64,000 nucleotides of DNA from positions 434,001 to 498,000 of the forward strand of contig OZ023195.1 in assembly GCA_963995505.1 (NCBI GenBank). Reading direction: 5' to 3'. This DNA is from Hypericum androsaemum (lineage: Eukaryota > Streptophyta > Magnoliopsida > Malpighiales > Hypericaceae). The notes beneath the pieces are model-generated. The model did not search any database and was not told where the DNA came from. It worked only from the letters and a program-made list of their open reading frames with translations. Below, one piece after another: positions 33,301 to 45,692 of this stretch (the first letter of the stretch is position 1; the number at the start of each line of letters is the position of its first letter). The translations under genes were made by a program, and so were the position numbers.

Positions 33301-35104
33301 TATTTTGTTGACAAAATTTTGTTTGAGCTGGTTGGGTAGCTCGTTGTTGTATTTACAACCTTTGAATCTGTAGTTTTTTGGAAATTGCTGTCTGCCACGT
33401 TCCTAGTTGATTACATGGTTAACCTTTGAGATATGAGCTGTCCCTGCTGAATGATTGTGCACTTTCAAAGTGAATTTTTGAAGACGTGACAAGTCAGAAT
33501 GTTCATGGAAACTTCCAATAAATATCTAGCTCTTTCATTCCCTATGGTAGCTAAACATGTCGTATTTTCAACCGACGAGAACTTATAAATGCAGTGAAGT
33601 TCTGCCTTTTGTTCACATAATATCACCTGCACATCTGCAAGTAGGAGTGCTTTTTTTCCCTTGTTGTCACTGCTAATTTATTAGGTTGGCTTTACTAGAG
33701 TACATGCTAAATGAACTTGTAGCTCAAATTTTTGACGGAAGTTTGTCTGCTGCAGGGGAGGATGATTTTGGCTCACTTGTGTGATGAACCCAAGGGATTG
33801 AAAACCAACATGTGCATGGTAAGAGGCATTTAAACATTGTTGTGAATTTGTTCCAATTCTTCTTTGAGCTTCTCCTTTCACTTCCGCATGGAGTCGATCT
33901 CAACTTTTATACCTTAGCTGTCTATGTTGGGCTCTTTTTTTCTGTCACTCTCCGGACCTTCTATGAGCCCAAACTATGCTCTCAAACTTTATACTTTTTT
34001 CAGCAATGTTTTCTTAGTTAATGTATGTCATGCCATTCATTGCCAAACCGAAAACTGAGTTGCAGTTTGACTTTTGCAGTCTCTGTTATATTTACCACTT
34101 GCAATCGCAAATGCACTCACTGCAAGACTGAATGATGGGTATGTGATTCTGTCCGAGTCTCTTTTCCCTACTGATGCAAGCTTACTAAAGTATTTTCTGA
34201 GTGGCTGTTCTGAATTAATGATCCCAGGATCCCTTTAGTTGACGAGGTCTGGATGCTAATTGGGTACTGTGTATTTGCCGGTAAGTAACATAACTATAAC
34301 CTCACCTATTCAATGGACACAATCGGTTATGTGGATGAACCTCTGATAGCAAAGCAGTTAAATTGTTACTTAAATCTTGTCTTGTGTTAGCATTTGCCCT
34401 CTAAGCTCGGTGAGTTCTATGCATATTTTCTTGTGCTTTCTTCTAATATCTGGTTTTTCTGACCTCAGCTGGAATCTATCTACACTTCGCCTCATCGGTA
34501 ATTCATGAAATCACAACTGCATTGGGAATCTACTGCTTCAGGTGAGTTTCCCATTATGCCCTCATCTCATGCATTTGCTTTATGATTTACGACTTCAGGT
34601 TTAGCTTGTGAAAGATATGAAATTGTTGAGTTGACTCCTAGTCCTCCTCAGGGCAATCTTACCAAGTGGAAGTTTTCTTTTATTGGTTGAACTGAAATTA
34701 TTTTTGCAAGCTTTCAGAAATCCCGTTCGTCACTTCATGTAAACAAAATATAAGTGAATATCAGTGTAATAATTGTCACCAGAGCTGCGAATTGCATGTT
34801 AAAAATCATTGCACAAAAGAATTTTGGGTATCCAATGGAAATTTTGGCGCCCTATACATGTGTTTCTTGATGTTTCAAGTGTGTGAAATCAAGCAGAATA
34901 AATTTTGTGCATTGCACGAAGTACTAGTGTGTGTTTGAATGCCCCTGTCGGACTTTTTACTCTTGGTTTGTTGCCACAAGGCTGATCTGTTTAATGTTGT
35001 GGTATGCTATTAGTTTGCTTTGTACTGTCCTGTGAGAATTGCTCCTTGGTTAATGATTTTCTCTTCTGCCATGAATTGACAGGATAACGAGGAAGGAAGC
35101 TTGA
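30306..35104 (+). CDS. AAPT1: Aminoalcohol (choline/ethanolamine) phosphotransferase
   Basis: Catalyses the last Kennedy-pathway step: diacylglycerol plus CDP-choline or CDP-ethanolamine gives phosphatidylcholine or phosphatidylethanolamine, in the ER and Golgi membrane. Eighteen exons: 30306-30442, 30550-30559, 30646-30696, 30837-30914, 30991-31066, 31174-31196, 31297-31397, 31519-31613, 31756-31824, 32442-32511, 32643-32706, 32782-32822, 32911-32995, 33756-33818, 34080-34138, 34228-34280, 34469-34541, 35083-35104. They sum to 1170 nt, 389 residues, the same length I recall for Arabidopsis AAPT1. The CDP-alcohol phosphotransferase motif is complete: D98-G99, A102-R103, G112, D116, D120. Eight or so hydrophobic spans follow, e.g. 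[16 protein letters not shown]. The C-terminus ITRKEA matches the plant family. Confidence 0.96.
30550..30559 (+). other. 10-nt microexon (exon 2 of the AAPT gene)
   Basis: The sequence CTGCAG|GCCTAACATG|GTAAAC has both splice signals. Exon 1 ends ATGCC|GTCAGT and exon 3 begins TAG|ATTACGCTC. Only with these ten bases does the frame continue as WMP-PNM-ITL, the conserved segment of this family. Confidence 0.88.
30716..30810 (+). repeat. Stacked simple repeats in AAPT intron 3
   Basis: Three arrays lie side by side within 100 bp of intron: about five CTCCC units, seven ATG units and four GGGTTTC units. Confidence 0.9.
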
Positions 35105-38100
35105 CGAGGCTCTGATTGTTAGTTGGTACTGATTTTCATTGTTCATGTCCGATGCTGCTTTTGCATCTCTCTCTTCTGCGAATGACGGCGAAAGCAATGC
35201 AAACCCTTGGATGTGGATCTGATCTTCCACATTGTAGATGCTGCTCTTCTGTCTCTGATCATATTACAAACTGATCGTTCAGCTGTCCACTTCCTTTTCG
35301 GGTTATCTGATCGATTGCGGTTTGTAACCCGGACCTGCGATACGGTCTGGTATAATCGCTTAGTCAATTATAATGCACGTACCAAGGAGTAGGAACATAT
35401 TTTTAATTAGTTCATCGTTTTGGAATTTCGCATTGATTTCACACAAAATTAATTCTGCAAGCCATATTTTTCATTAGTTCAAAGTTGAAATTTAATCAGC
35501 TTGATGGTTATATTTAACTAAACTCTTCTCTAACTAATCTATATACTGAATTTAAAATCTGATTCTTGGACTGCTCAAACAAAACCGAGTCTGTGTGCAA
35601 TTGCTACCGGACACATCTTGAATGTGTCTGATACCCGTTTGTTGCATGCTAATAATTAGAATCTGGTGAAGGAGAAGGAGTGAATTAATGGAAATACCCG
35701 GCTTTACTCAAAAGTGTTACTTGAAAAGTTAGATACACTAATTTTCTATAATCATAGTATAAAAGTTACGAAACTTGGCATTAGGCTATAAAGAAATTAG
35801 AATCTCGAATTTGAACCTTGTAAATATAGTATATACAATTCAGAGAACCACTTCTTAAATATTATTCAATACTCAACTATGGATATAAAAAAATAAAATT
35901 CATATTACGCCGGGAGTAATAAGCGACGTAAACTTGTAATTTATTAGTGATCTGGTCAAACAAGTTACCGCTCACAATTTGGAATAAAAACTATAGATAC
36001 TAATCATTGTTATGATACGTAAACTTGACTACTCAGATTATGGCATGAGTTCATGGGCAACTACACAGTTAATAGGCCGCCAGTTATGAAATACGACATA
36101 TCTGTTTACTTTGCCTGGAAAAAAAATTGTTTTTATTAAGGAAAAAAAATTAGTTGCGTGTTTTTTTTACTGGAAAAAGCACGTTGTTATGTTGTCTATG
36201 TCTTTGTAAATATTTGTTAGTTATGAATAAAATTCCACTGATAAAAAACGAACAAAAAGAATATGATTAATAGCACACAGAGAATTTTTCTAGCTTAACT
36301 AAATTACTTAAAAGGTTTGAATTTAAATTTTTAAGAAAATAGTAATATTAAATATTTGTTAGATAAATCATGATTATTATTCCGGGTGATGATACAATGA
36401 TGAGTTTAGGAAAAGCATGTCGGCATCAAGGTGGAGGGTGGGTTGACGTTTTGGGATCATCAATTACATAACAACAGAATTATTAATGAACAAAAGACAA
36501 TGGGAAGGGTCATCATTGATATTTGATAATGATCATTATTTGTTATATTATATGGTCGATTAATTTGAGAGAGAGTCCCAAACGGTGCAAAAGATTGTTG
36601 TTTATTTGTGTCACACCCCAATGATGGGTAGGAGTTTTGAGCATGCTAGGGGCGTGCCACTAACCATTATTTATGTCTCTGCAACGGCGTGCTTTTTTTT
36701 GGTCCTGATTCATGCACGTTTTATGGGCTCTTTGTTTTAATTGGGCATGCTTTTTTGGCTCTTTGTTTTTTCTCTAATCATATTTGCTTTTCACAAACAT
36801 ATAAGATGTGAATTCATGATATAAATCAAGAAATTAAGTGCCAACAATAACAGTCATACGATCAAGTGCTCTAATACCAATTAGAATCTACATATTGCAC
36901 TTAGTCTAACAACACAAAACACGTAGAAACAAAATGACATAATTTTAGGATTCAGTTTTCTACGTATCTAATATTAGTGTAAAAATTTATTTAAAAAAAT
37001 TCTACATATTCAATCTAAAATTTTAAAATAATATATTGATAAATTTTCTATATTTATAAACAAGATCGTCATATTAACAAGGTGGCTAACTCGGTTTGTC
37101 TAGGTGACATTATTTATTTTGGAGTAAACAACTTTTCTTAGATTTTAAGTAATTTTTATTTAAGTTTGAGGAGTAGTTTGAGATTCCGGATTTTTAAAAT
37201 TTAACTATTTTATTTTTCGGAGTTTTGTGTTATTTAAGTTTCCCCCTTTGAGAAGTCAAGATTTGGGTTAAAATATACTTTTAAATGAGAAATTTGGTGC
37301 AAAATTGGAAGGTATGGGACCCACATTCTATCACTTGGTTGAAAAGACAGAAAATACACTCAAAGTCCACCACGACACGTTAGAGGTGGATGGGGTGTCT
37401 TTTTGTAGACTGCACAACACGTCTCAATAAAACATCAAACTGCCTTCTCAATTTGATTGCACGACTGCTTAGATTAGATTCGACCGAAAATAATTAAGAG
37501 ATTTTTGAACATAAAAATACAGTCGTTTTATATATTTTTAGGAAGAATTTATTACAATACAAAAAAATTAACTTCATATAAATATGTATTAGTGGGTCTA
37601 ATTCGTGATTTCAACCCAAAAAAAAATTAGGTCGCGTGCCAACTTTACTTTGTTGGAGCTACTACGGAATTTGAGTCTATTGACATAATAAATTCAAGAG
37701 TTAAATATTGTAGATTGACTAATTGTATTATTTAGCATCTCAAAGGTTTCAATATTAACATAAACGCGGACCAATTCGTGGGAGTGGAATTGTGGACCAG
37801 TGATTTGGAAAATTGTATCAAACTTCTAAAATATCCAAATTATATATATCGAAATACGTATCTGATGAGTAAAATACATATGTATTTAATTCTGGATCGT
37901 CTTATGGAAAATTGAAGAAGCAAGGGTCTCGTCCAGGATTTGATTTCCCGGTGCACTTGGGAGCCGTTTGATGTTCCGAACACGTAAGTCAACCTTGGAC
38001 TTGGAGGAGAGGATTGGGCTGCCTGGCCTGGCCTGGCCTTGGGTTCCGACCGTGGGACCGGAGCAATGGATTTGCCGGTGGTACACGTGCTAAAGAAGAT

Positions 38101-38182
38101 CTAGCAGGAAAACGACATGATATTATGGATTGGACAGGTGAATGTCATGAACATGTTTTTTTTAATCTTCTAATAATATTTT
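35105..38182. other. 3' UTR of AAPT and AT-rich intergenic DNA
   Basis: About the first 300 bp probably form the AAPT 3' UTR. The rest has no recognised gene, RNA or repeat. A short run of GGCCT repeats sits near 38020-38040. Confidence 0.45.
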
Positions 38183-39180
38183 GGAAAAATTACCCTAAGA
38201 TCCCTATATTTCGGAAATAGTGTGTGAGGTCCCTGCTTTTTAAGAAATATTGGTCTGGGTCCCTAGTCACCGGATCGGAGATTTTCTCCGGCGGATAACT
38301 ATTTGAAAAGATAAAAATACCCCTCTGGTCAAAACTTCATCTCCTTCCTCTCGACTACTCAGGATCGCCGCCGACGACGAACACCGACGACAATTCAGCA
38401 CCACGTCTCTCTCTCTCTCTCTCTCACAGATCTATCGACGACGACGAACATTGACGACGATTGACGATGATTCAGCACCACCGTCGACGACAATGAACAC
38501 CGACGATGATTATTGACGACGATTCCCTTCCTTTGCCCGGCGACAGGAGAAGGCTTGACGAACCCTAGAAATCTATACTAACAGATAGAACGAGAGAGAG
38601 GAGAGGGAGATATCCTAGTCGAGTTTTTGAACTTGGTCCTCCACAATTGACCCCGCAATCAGTTTCTCCCTTTCCATCTTTGGGGTACTGTTCATCTCCC
38701 CGAGCATACCGTCGTCGCTCCTCCACCCCACGCCGCCTCCGCCCTGTCAGTTGCAAGTGGGCCCCCGCCGGTCCTTCCCTCGTCGCCATTTTGTGCTGGG
38801 TCCCCTCCAATCGGGCTCGTGGCATTTTTCCCCTTCCCGAGAGTCTAGGTACTGTTCACCCGCAAGCAATTCCGCCCGTTGCTCATCGTCAATCGTCGTT
38901 AGTGTTCGTTGTTGTCGGTAGATCTGAGAGAGAGAGAGAGAGAGAGACATGGTGATGAATCATTTTCAATCGTCCTCGGTGTTCGTCGTCATCGACGGTC
39001 CAGAGTAGTCGAGAGAAGGAGATGAAGTTTTGACCACAGGGGTATTTTTGTCTTTTCAAATGATTCTCCGCCGGAGAAAATCTTCGATCCGGTGACTAGG
39101 GACTTCAGACCAATATTACTTAAAAAATAGGGACCTCACACACCATTTCTGAAATACAGAGACCTGCGAGTGATAAAACT
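38183..39180. mobile_element. Foldback element with terminal repeats near 190 bp (Mutator-like, tentative)
   Basis: The left arm (about 38183-38365) and right arm (about 39000-39180) are inverted copies. Shared blocks include GGTGTGTGAGGTCCCT, CCGGATCGRAGATTTTCTCC, GGTCAAAACTTCATCTCCTT and TCTCGACTACTC. The interior is GC-rich with GACGACGA-type and CT/GA simple repeats. Its frames on both strands (38565-38955) show no domain. The flanks give only a poor 9-bp match (ATAATATTT and ATAATACAA), so the family assignment is uncertain. Confidence 0.7.
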
Positions 39181-41384
39181 ATAATACAAGATTCTGAGAA
39201 TAATTTGTCCAAATATTTTTGACATTCGTAAAACTTAAAACAACGCTTTTATCTGTCGGGTCATACCGCATTGATCGCTGCTTTTTCGACTCCCATCTTT
39301 CTTTCTCTTTGCTTTGGGGATCCACATTGTGTTTGTGGAGTTGCTTTTTGCTTTTCCTGGTGTCCCATTTCGATGGACTTACTTGGATCGAAGCCAAGAG
39401 TTCCTCTCGTCGTTTTGCCCGTTCAGTTCAATGGTATTTGTTGTATTTAAGGACAACTAAACAATTAAGAGGCGATTATAATTAGATTAATTAATAAGAA
39501 TTAATTTTAGTGGCATAAAACTTTAATCTTTGAGTAATGTATTGAATTCAAATCTTATAAATAGAGATAAAATTATTAGAAGAATCTCGTTCTTTATAAG
39601 ATCATCCATTTTTGTACTATGAAACTATTTGTTGTTCGAAAATATAGTATTTGATACTGATCACTTTATTTTCTTATTTTAGGATAATTTAGACCCGGTT
39701 TCGAATCCGTTTGAGTCATTTTATGTCATTTTTAGGTATGTTGCTTATGAATGGTTTCACTCTTTTGTCTTCGTGTCTTTTGGAGGAGGATTTTGCAGGG
39801 ACGCGAGGATCTAAGAAGAAGAGGCGAGCGTTGGAAGAGTCGGGGCGAGAGAGGCTCTTCACCGAGATTGAGCACTCTCTTTCCTTTCTCTTTACCACTT
39901 TTGTGACATTGTTCCTTTGAATGCATAGTTATTTTGTTTAAATGACTATGTGTGAGTAGTTCTCGTTTTAGTCGGGTGTCTTAGCACCTCCGAAATACTT
40001 GGTTTCAAATGGGCTTCATCTTTAGAGCGTGTAGCGGTTAGTGGGCGTAATGCGTTGAGTCATGGACCTCCGTTGGAACCTAATGGCGAGAGCGTTAGTA
40101 ATAACCTAGAGTCCTTCCCAATCGATTGTAGCGTGACCCGAAATACTTAGCCGTGAAGGAGAGCGTGAAAAACCTAACAGTTAGACTATACATTTACCCG
40201 ACAGACTTAGCCGTGAAAATAGACTTTGCCAAGAATGATAGTGTGTAGTTGGTCAAAAGGTGGTACTTTAATGAGTGAGGTCTAGGAGGGGCAAGTTGTG
40301 ATTGTCTCGACACCTAGGTGAGATTGACAACTTACCAATATTAGGTGTGAGTGACGGTCTCGCCGGGACCCCCCTAGTACCTTCTTTATGGTGCGAAGTA
40401 CTTAGTTGTGAAGCGCCATGCCATAGTTCACCTAGGCCCACCAGGGACACAAAAGCCCAAGAGAGAGCAAGCGCGTAGGGAAGTGTGAAGGGCACCTAGC
40501 CCAATTTCTTTTAAATTATCTTTAAACACTTTCAACTTTGTCTTGTCTTGTCTTTGCTTGCTTCAACCAACTTAATTCATAAAATACTTTTCAACCTAAT
40601 CTTAATTACAATTAAATTAGAATGTCTTGACCCTCTTGTGGTTCGACATTACATCCGTACTCCTTTTATTACAAAGTGGATCAAAAAATTCACTCTTCAG
40701 ATACTAAAACAGGGACCAAAAAAGTAAGAGTAAATAGTGGGAGAGCTAATCTAATTTAACTAAAATTTGAGTTTGAACTATTATAAAAAGTAAGTATCAA
40801 ATATTTGTGAGAATTTGTCGTTACGTGAAGTTTCAACGCTTAACAACAATGGTAATCGTCTAATGTCATTTTAGTGCTGACGTGGCCCGCGCCAGATGCA
40901 TCGGTTAATAGACATTTGACAGATTTTAAATGACATGATTAAAAGTGTCGAACAATCATACTAAGATAATTTTTTTCCTATTTTCTATTAGTATATAACA
41001 AGATATTCTTTTTTTTTTATTTCCAGAGAAAATAAAATAGTTTGTTCACTCCTGATGTACTCCTCCACTCCTGAGACTATTGCATTCACTTCCCTACACA
41101 ATTATTCCTTGAAAGAGAGAGAGAACCCAATTGCTCTTCCTTCATCCACCACCCAGCTTTTCTTCTCTTCATTACTCCTCTCTCTCTCTCTCTCTCTCTC
41201 ACCAGGAAACGTAAACTTGACGCTTCCACCTATTTCCCGATGAGTCAAATCCTATGTCTATCTCATTGCTAGACTCTTCTGTCCATGTGTAAGAACTGTC
41301 ACTGTCCCTTGCTCACTTGAACCTCTCTTTTCTGAGCTCTCTCTCTCTCGCCTTCTTGGGCACTCTTCATTCATAAATCAGCAA
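39181..41384. other. Spacer containing a possible solo LTR or leader remnant
   Basis: About 39700-40690 reads like a Gypsy LTR or leader in composition, ending 'CTTGTGGTTCGACATTACAT', but I found no second copy in the window. It has repeated ACTTAGCCGTGAA motifs (40143, 40206). 40990-41384 includes CT-repeat tracts (41181-41204, 41339-41352), probably the 5' UTR and promoter of the next gene. Confidence 0.35.
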
Positions 41385-42572
41385 ATGAGGGAGAGGGGGA
41401 AAGGGGTGGTGGAGATGTACAATGAAAATGAGTTCTTCCAAGACTACACAATTCCACCAGAGGCACTCCCATGCAAGAGACACCCTTTCTCCTCCTCCTC
41501 CACAGTTGGGGTCTGTGCCTATTGTCTGAAGGAGAGGCTGGTGGGTTTGGTGTGTTCAGATTGTGGGGAGCAGAGGCTCTCCTCTTGCTCCTGCTCCTCA
41601 GACACCTCCACCAACACCACCACTGGAGGAGGAGGAGGAGGAGATGTTGTTGGTAGTGTTGGTAGGATCTCCTTCTTGTTGGAGAATGATCATGGCAGGA
41701 GTAAGGAGGAGATCATGAACTTCTTGCTTAAGAACAGCAGCAGCAGCAGAAGAAGAGTAGAGGAGATCAAGAGGAGAAATGGGTTTTGGAGGATTGGGAG
41801 GCTGTTCAGGAAGAAGAGACCAGAGAAGGGTAATAATAATGTTATTGATTGTGAGAGGAAGAGTACAAGTGGGAGTAGTGGTGTTTGGTTTGTGGACTAC
41901 ATGAGTGGCATGTCTAGGTCAAGGTCTCTTTGCAGCTTCAGGGGAGGGGGAGGTGGAGGTGGAGGTGGAGGAAGAGGAGGAGGCTTCTTTGAGTCTGAGG
42001 ATGGGAGCACATTCTCAGGCGCCAGGAGCTCTGTTTCGGCTGCCAGGAGCTCCGGCTTCAATGGAGGGTTGCTCTTCGACCCGGATCGAAAGAGTGGGTT
42101 CAGTGAGCCAGAGCCAAGGAGGAGCTCCGGCTTCAATGGCGGGTTGCTCTTCGACCCGGATCGGAGAAGTGGGTTCAGTGAGCCAGAGCCAAGGAGGAGC
42201 TCTGGCTTCAATGGTGGGTTGCTCTGTGACCCTAACGATCAGACCCAAGGAGACTCGGCGTTCATTGACCTCAAGTTTGACCACATCCAAGGCAATCATC
42301 CCGAGTGCAGCAGCAGCAGCAGCAAACTGGAACCCAATTCACCTGCTGTGAAATTAAGATCATTGTCAGATTCCAACACCGCTTTTGGTAGCATGAGGAT
42401 TGGTGAGTTCGTCCTCCCACATGGAGGAGGATCATGCAGGATCACAATTGGGGAGAGGGTGGGGATCAAGAGGACCAGGAAGAGCTTCAAGAGCTGGAGG
42501 TGGATCTTCAGCCACCATGTTCCCACTTCTAAGAAGAAGAATAATGATGTTCATGTGGTGGTCAAAGATTAG
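41385..42572 (+). CDS. DUF740/UPF0503 (OCTOPUS-like) protein
   Basis: An intronless 395-residue protein. The N-terminal Cys/His cluster is C30, H33, C44, C47, C57, C60 (PCKRHP, GVCAYCLKERL, LVCSDCGEQRL). This is the signature of the plant DUF740 group that includes OCTOPUS, membrane-associated regulators of phloem differentiation. It is shorter than OCTOPUS itself and lies nearer the small uncharacterised members. Residues 113-150 are basic (RRRVEEIKRRNGFWRIGRL, then FRKKRPEKG). They are followed by a glycine run (about 190-200) and three 25-residue repeats from residue 222. The C-terminus is again basic. ATG 41385 gives the longest frame; Met11 (MYNENEFFQDYTIPPEALP) is an alternative start. 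The 148-codon frame in +1 and the antisense frames are shadows. Confidence 0.8.
   Translation: MRERGKGVVEMYNENEFFQDYTIPPEALPCKRHPFSSSSTVGVCAYCLKERLVGLVCSDCGEQRLSSCSCSSDTSTNTTTGGGGGGDVVGSVGRISFLLENDHGRSKEEIMNFLLKNSSSSRRRVEEIKRRNGFWRIGRLFRKKRPEKGNNNVIDCERKSTSGSSGVWFVDYMSGMSRSRSLCSFRGGGGGGGGGGRGGGFFESEDGSTFSGARSSVSAARSSGFNGGLLFDPDRKSGFSEPEPRRSSGFNGGLLFDPDRRSGFSEPEPRRSSGFNGGLLCDPNDQTQGDSAFIDLKFDHIQGNHPECSSSSSKLEPNSPAVKLRSLSDSNTAFGSMRIGEFVLPHGGGSCRITIGERVGIKRTRKSFKSWRWIFSHHVPTSKKKNNDVHVVVKD
42048..42236 (+). repeat. 75-bp coding tandem repeat in the DUF740 gene
   Basis: Units begin at 42048, 42123 and 42198, each encoding SSGFNGGLLFDPD followed by SGFSEPEPRR. The third is truncated after LLCDPN. 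The nucleotide copies are almost identical, so the expansion is recent. Confidence 0.92.
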
Positions 42573-44764
42573 AATCAAAGATAGTTGTTGGCTTCTTCTC
42601 CTCTAGCTATTATGTGCATGCTTTTTCTTTTCATTTTACAAGTCCACAATTTTATTTGATCAACTCTTTTTGGATGCACTATATATTTTGATGGTATATT
42701 TTATTTCAACTATTTGTCATCTCTAGCAGCAATGGCACTCGTTTAACATTTTTTTTATCACAACTATATAGTATATGGAAATCTTTAAGTTTTTTATTTT
42801 TATAATTAAGCTAAAACTACTTGTTTGTATGACACTCATTTAATATTTGATTAAATTTAAGATGGATTTTTTATGCGATGCATTACTTAAATCAAGAAGG
42901 ATTTTGAGAGCTCAGAGAAATAGAAACGAGAGAATTAAATTCAAGAAGAGAGAAGTTGGGTGCAATCAATGTGCTTTTTGGGGCTATAAAGTAGTTCTCC
43001 CTAAAGCATGGCGTTTCCGGCGAAAAATGAAAAGCATGTGTGATGGAGCGAACAAGATTTGAATATAAACACCACCAACTATTTAATCAATCGGTACGAC
43101 ATTGTTTCAGAATATAATTTCGAAAGATTTATATTTTTTAGGGAAAAGTACTTCTTTACTCTATATATTAACACGAAACAACATGACAACAAAATTTCCT
43201 ATGTTTCAGCCTTGTATTACCATCAATTTATACCGCCTAATAATATTCACCCACTTAATGAATAGACTAAATTAGAAAATATTAATACTGCTGTGTTTAA
43301 AAAATTTGAACACGATATTTTTTATTAAGCTAATACGAGATAACCATGCAGTTTGGTGGGCTTTTTGGCTGGTGGCCTCGCCCAATGCCTCTCCTCATAA
43401 ATTTGTGGACTATTATATTCCCTCTTGTTTTATGTTGGTTGGTCCTGGGCTGGGCCATTTGCACTTAACATGGTTTTTGTTGAAGGTGTGTCTTATGTTT
43501 CATGTTGGTCATTCTGTGGTGTTGTCTTGTATCTTTGCAAGTTTCTTTTCCTCGTCTTTTTTGCTTGGTGTCCCCTAAATGCTTTTGTTAGGGGTGATTT
43601 CCTCGGCGTGATTGTATGTATGTGTGCCTTCAGACCAATACTACTAACTAAATAAATTGGTAAAAATCCACTCTAGCATCTTTTGATTTGATTGACCGTA
43701 TATTATTATTATTATGTAGTTTAAAATGTAAGACCGAAGGATAAACATTAATCTATTTAAATACTTTTCATGGACAAAAATATCCTAAGTGCAATTAGGA
43801 GAAAAATAGATTTTGTTTTTTTGAAAAGTAATTCAGAAAAAATATAAAAACCTGTCTCCCTCTCTCATAGCACTTTTCATTTTTAAGATTTATTTTTTTA
43901 ATTTAATAATACTAAGGGGTTTTTTTGTTCAAATTTTTTCTATAAAGTGAAGTCTCACTCGGTCGAATATTTTTAAATCATATGATAGTGGTATGCAAAT
44001 TAATAAACCACATGATACTCCTATAAGATTTTACCAAATAAACTTATTATGCCGAATTAATAGAGAAAGCATATCGGATTGTCATTCAGTAACTCTAGTT
44101 TGGGCGGGACAAGATGCGCCATCAAATGTACATACTTGCAAATTCTGGTGATCTTAATAATATTACACTTGACAATAAATAAATAAAAACCTAATAGATG
44201 ACAAGTGAAAAAACCAACGAAAGAATGAATATATTTTTAAAATTTATTAGCTACTAGTTACTTAATATATTTTTATATTGAACCATCTTGTCTATGTTTA
44301 CGCATATCTACATGCATCAATTGCCAAGTTTTATTACTTAATAACAAACAATCGGTAAAATTTTCCGGATCTCGAATTTAAATTATTGGATTAAGTAAAT
44401 GTCCAGATACTACTATGAGTTCAGATGGTGAAAATAAAAGTCTTGATTCATTTGTAATACAAGTATTTAATCAGTTTCACTTTAGAGCATGGTGGTCTTT
44501 ATTTCATCCATGTCGTTTTTTCGGTGTCGAAATTGCAGGGGCTGAGTCCTGCTCAACAGAAGGCCATTCAGTGAGTACTAAAATGTTGAGATTTCTGATT
44601 GAGGAGGTTAATAGATGTTGGTGTGCTTTCTATTTTCTTTTCCTTGTTTGATTGAGGTTTTTTTTTGTCCCCTATCCAAAGAGAGGTCAATTATTTGATT
44701 AAAAGCTATGGCTTTTTTGTTCCCCTGAAGAGCAAGTTTCTGGCATTTTTTTGAAGGTAAATAT
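42573..44764. other. 3' flank and AT-rich intergenic DNA
   Basis: Short frames at 42847-43655 and 44415-44651 show no domain. No repeat was recognised up to the Copia element. Confidence 0.45.
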
Positions 44765-45692
44765 TGTTGGAAGAACTTGAATGAAAATTCAATGCAAAAC
44801 CCAAAGTGGAAAGGCCCAAAGTGGGAGGTCCAAAAGAGAAAAGGAAAGTGTAATCCCATATTGGAAAGTGGCACCAACATTTCCTAGTTTATAAGGAGAA
44901 ACTCCTTGTTGACTAGGAAATGAGTTGACCAAATAGAAGGATATCCAACTCGGACCGCGGCGAGGATGGTGCGTAGCACCATCCGAGCACGAGCCCGCGC
45001 CCGCACGTATACGTGTGCGCATGGCGCATTGGACGCAGGTCACAATGGGTGCTTTGTGGCGCACTTCGCACGTGTCGCGAGGAGCCTTAAGTATTTTGCC
45101 CGAGTCCGGAGAGAGCTGCGTAGCTACCGAAGTGACGAGGGACTGCGAGCGCCTTCCAGGATGGCCACCGAAGAGGCACGAAGGGCTGGAACGTCCTGGA
45201 GACTTCCAGACGGCCGAAGAGTTGTGAGATCCCTCGTGAAGGAGTGCCAGCATAGTCTGGGCGCACCTGGAAGGATCCAGAATGCCACCGAAGGGCCACG
45301 AGCGCAGCCAGCCAGCCAGCTGGCCGAACGGACACGCCCCTTCGGAGTGCCTGCCTGCCACTCTTCCAGCGCCTATAAATAGGCCTCTCCCCCTCATTTG
45401 CAAATCATCCCAGCAGCAAGTGCATTTCATAAGCATTGTTGTCTTCTCCTCTCCCCCCGTTCTTCACTTACAAATAGTCCGTCCGAATGTTCTGGGTATA
45501 TAAGAGTTCGCCCGAAAGTTTCGAGATACGTGTGCAACATTCTTGGAAATGCCCGAACAGTCGTTGTATCTTGGGGACGATTGCCGTAGCCCGTACCGCA
45601 CTGAAATATACGGGGCAATCTCGTCTTACGGAGAAAGTGTCCAACACTTGTCTCGACTGCCGTAGATCCTAATCAAGTACACCGAACCCTCC
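44765..45692 (+). repeat. 5' LTR of the Copia element (928 bp)
   Basis: Starts TGTTGGAAG. A TATA box, CTATAAATAG, lies at about 45373-45382. It contains about 118 bp (45072-45190) missing from the 3' LTR. Confidence 0.9.

Noticed and set aside
38565..38955. Overlapping Arg/Pro/Ser frames in the foldback element
   Set aside because: Simple-repeat-driven, present on both strands, no domain.
41905..42351. 148-codon frame overlapping the DUF740 gene in another phase
   Set aside because: Shifted reading of the Gly/Ser-rich and 75-bp repeat region; the DUF740 frame has the conserved Cys cluster.
44789..45436. 215-codon minus-strand frame in the Copia 5' LTR
   Set aside because: A similar frame appears in the 3' LTR; no known domain, GC-rich LTR sequence.
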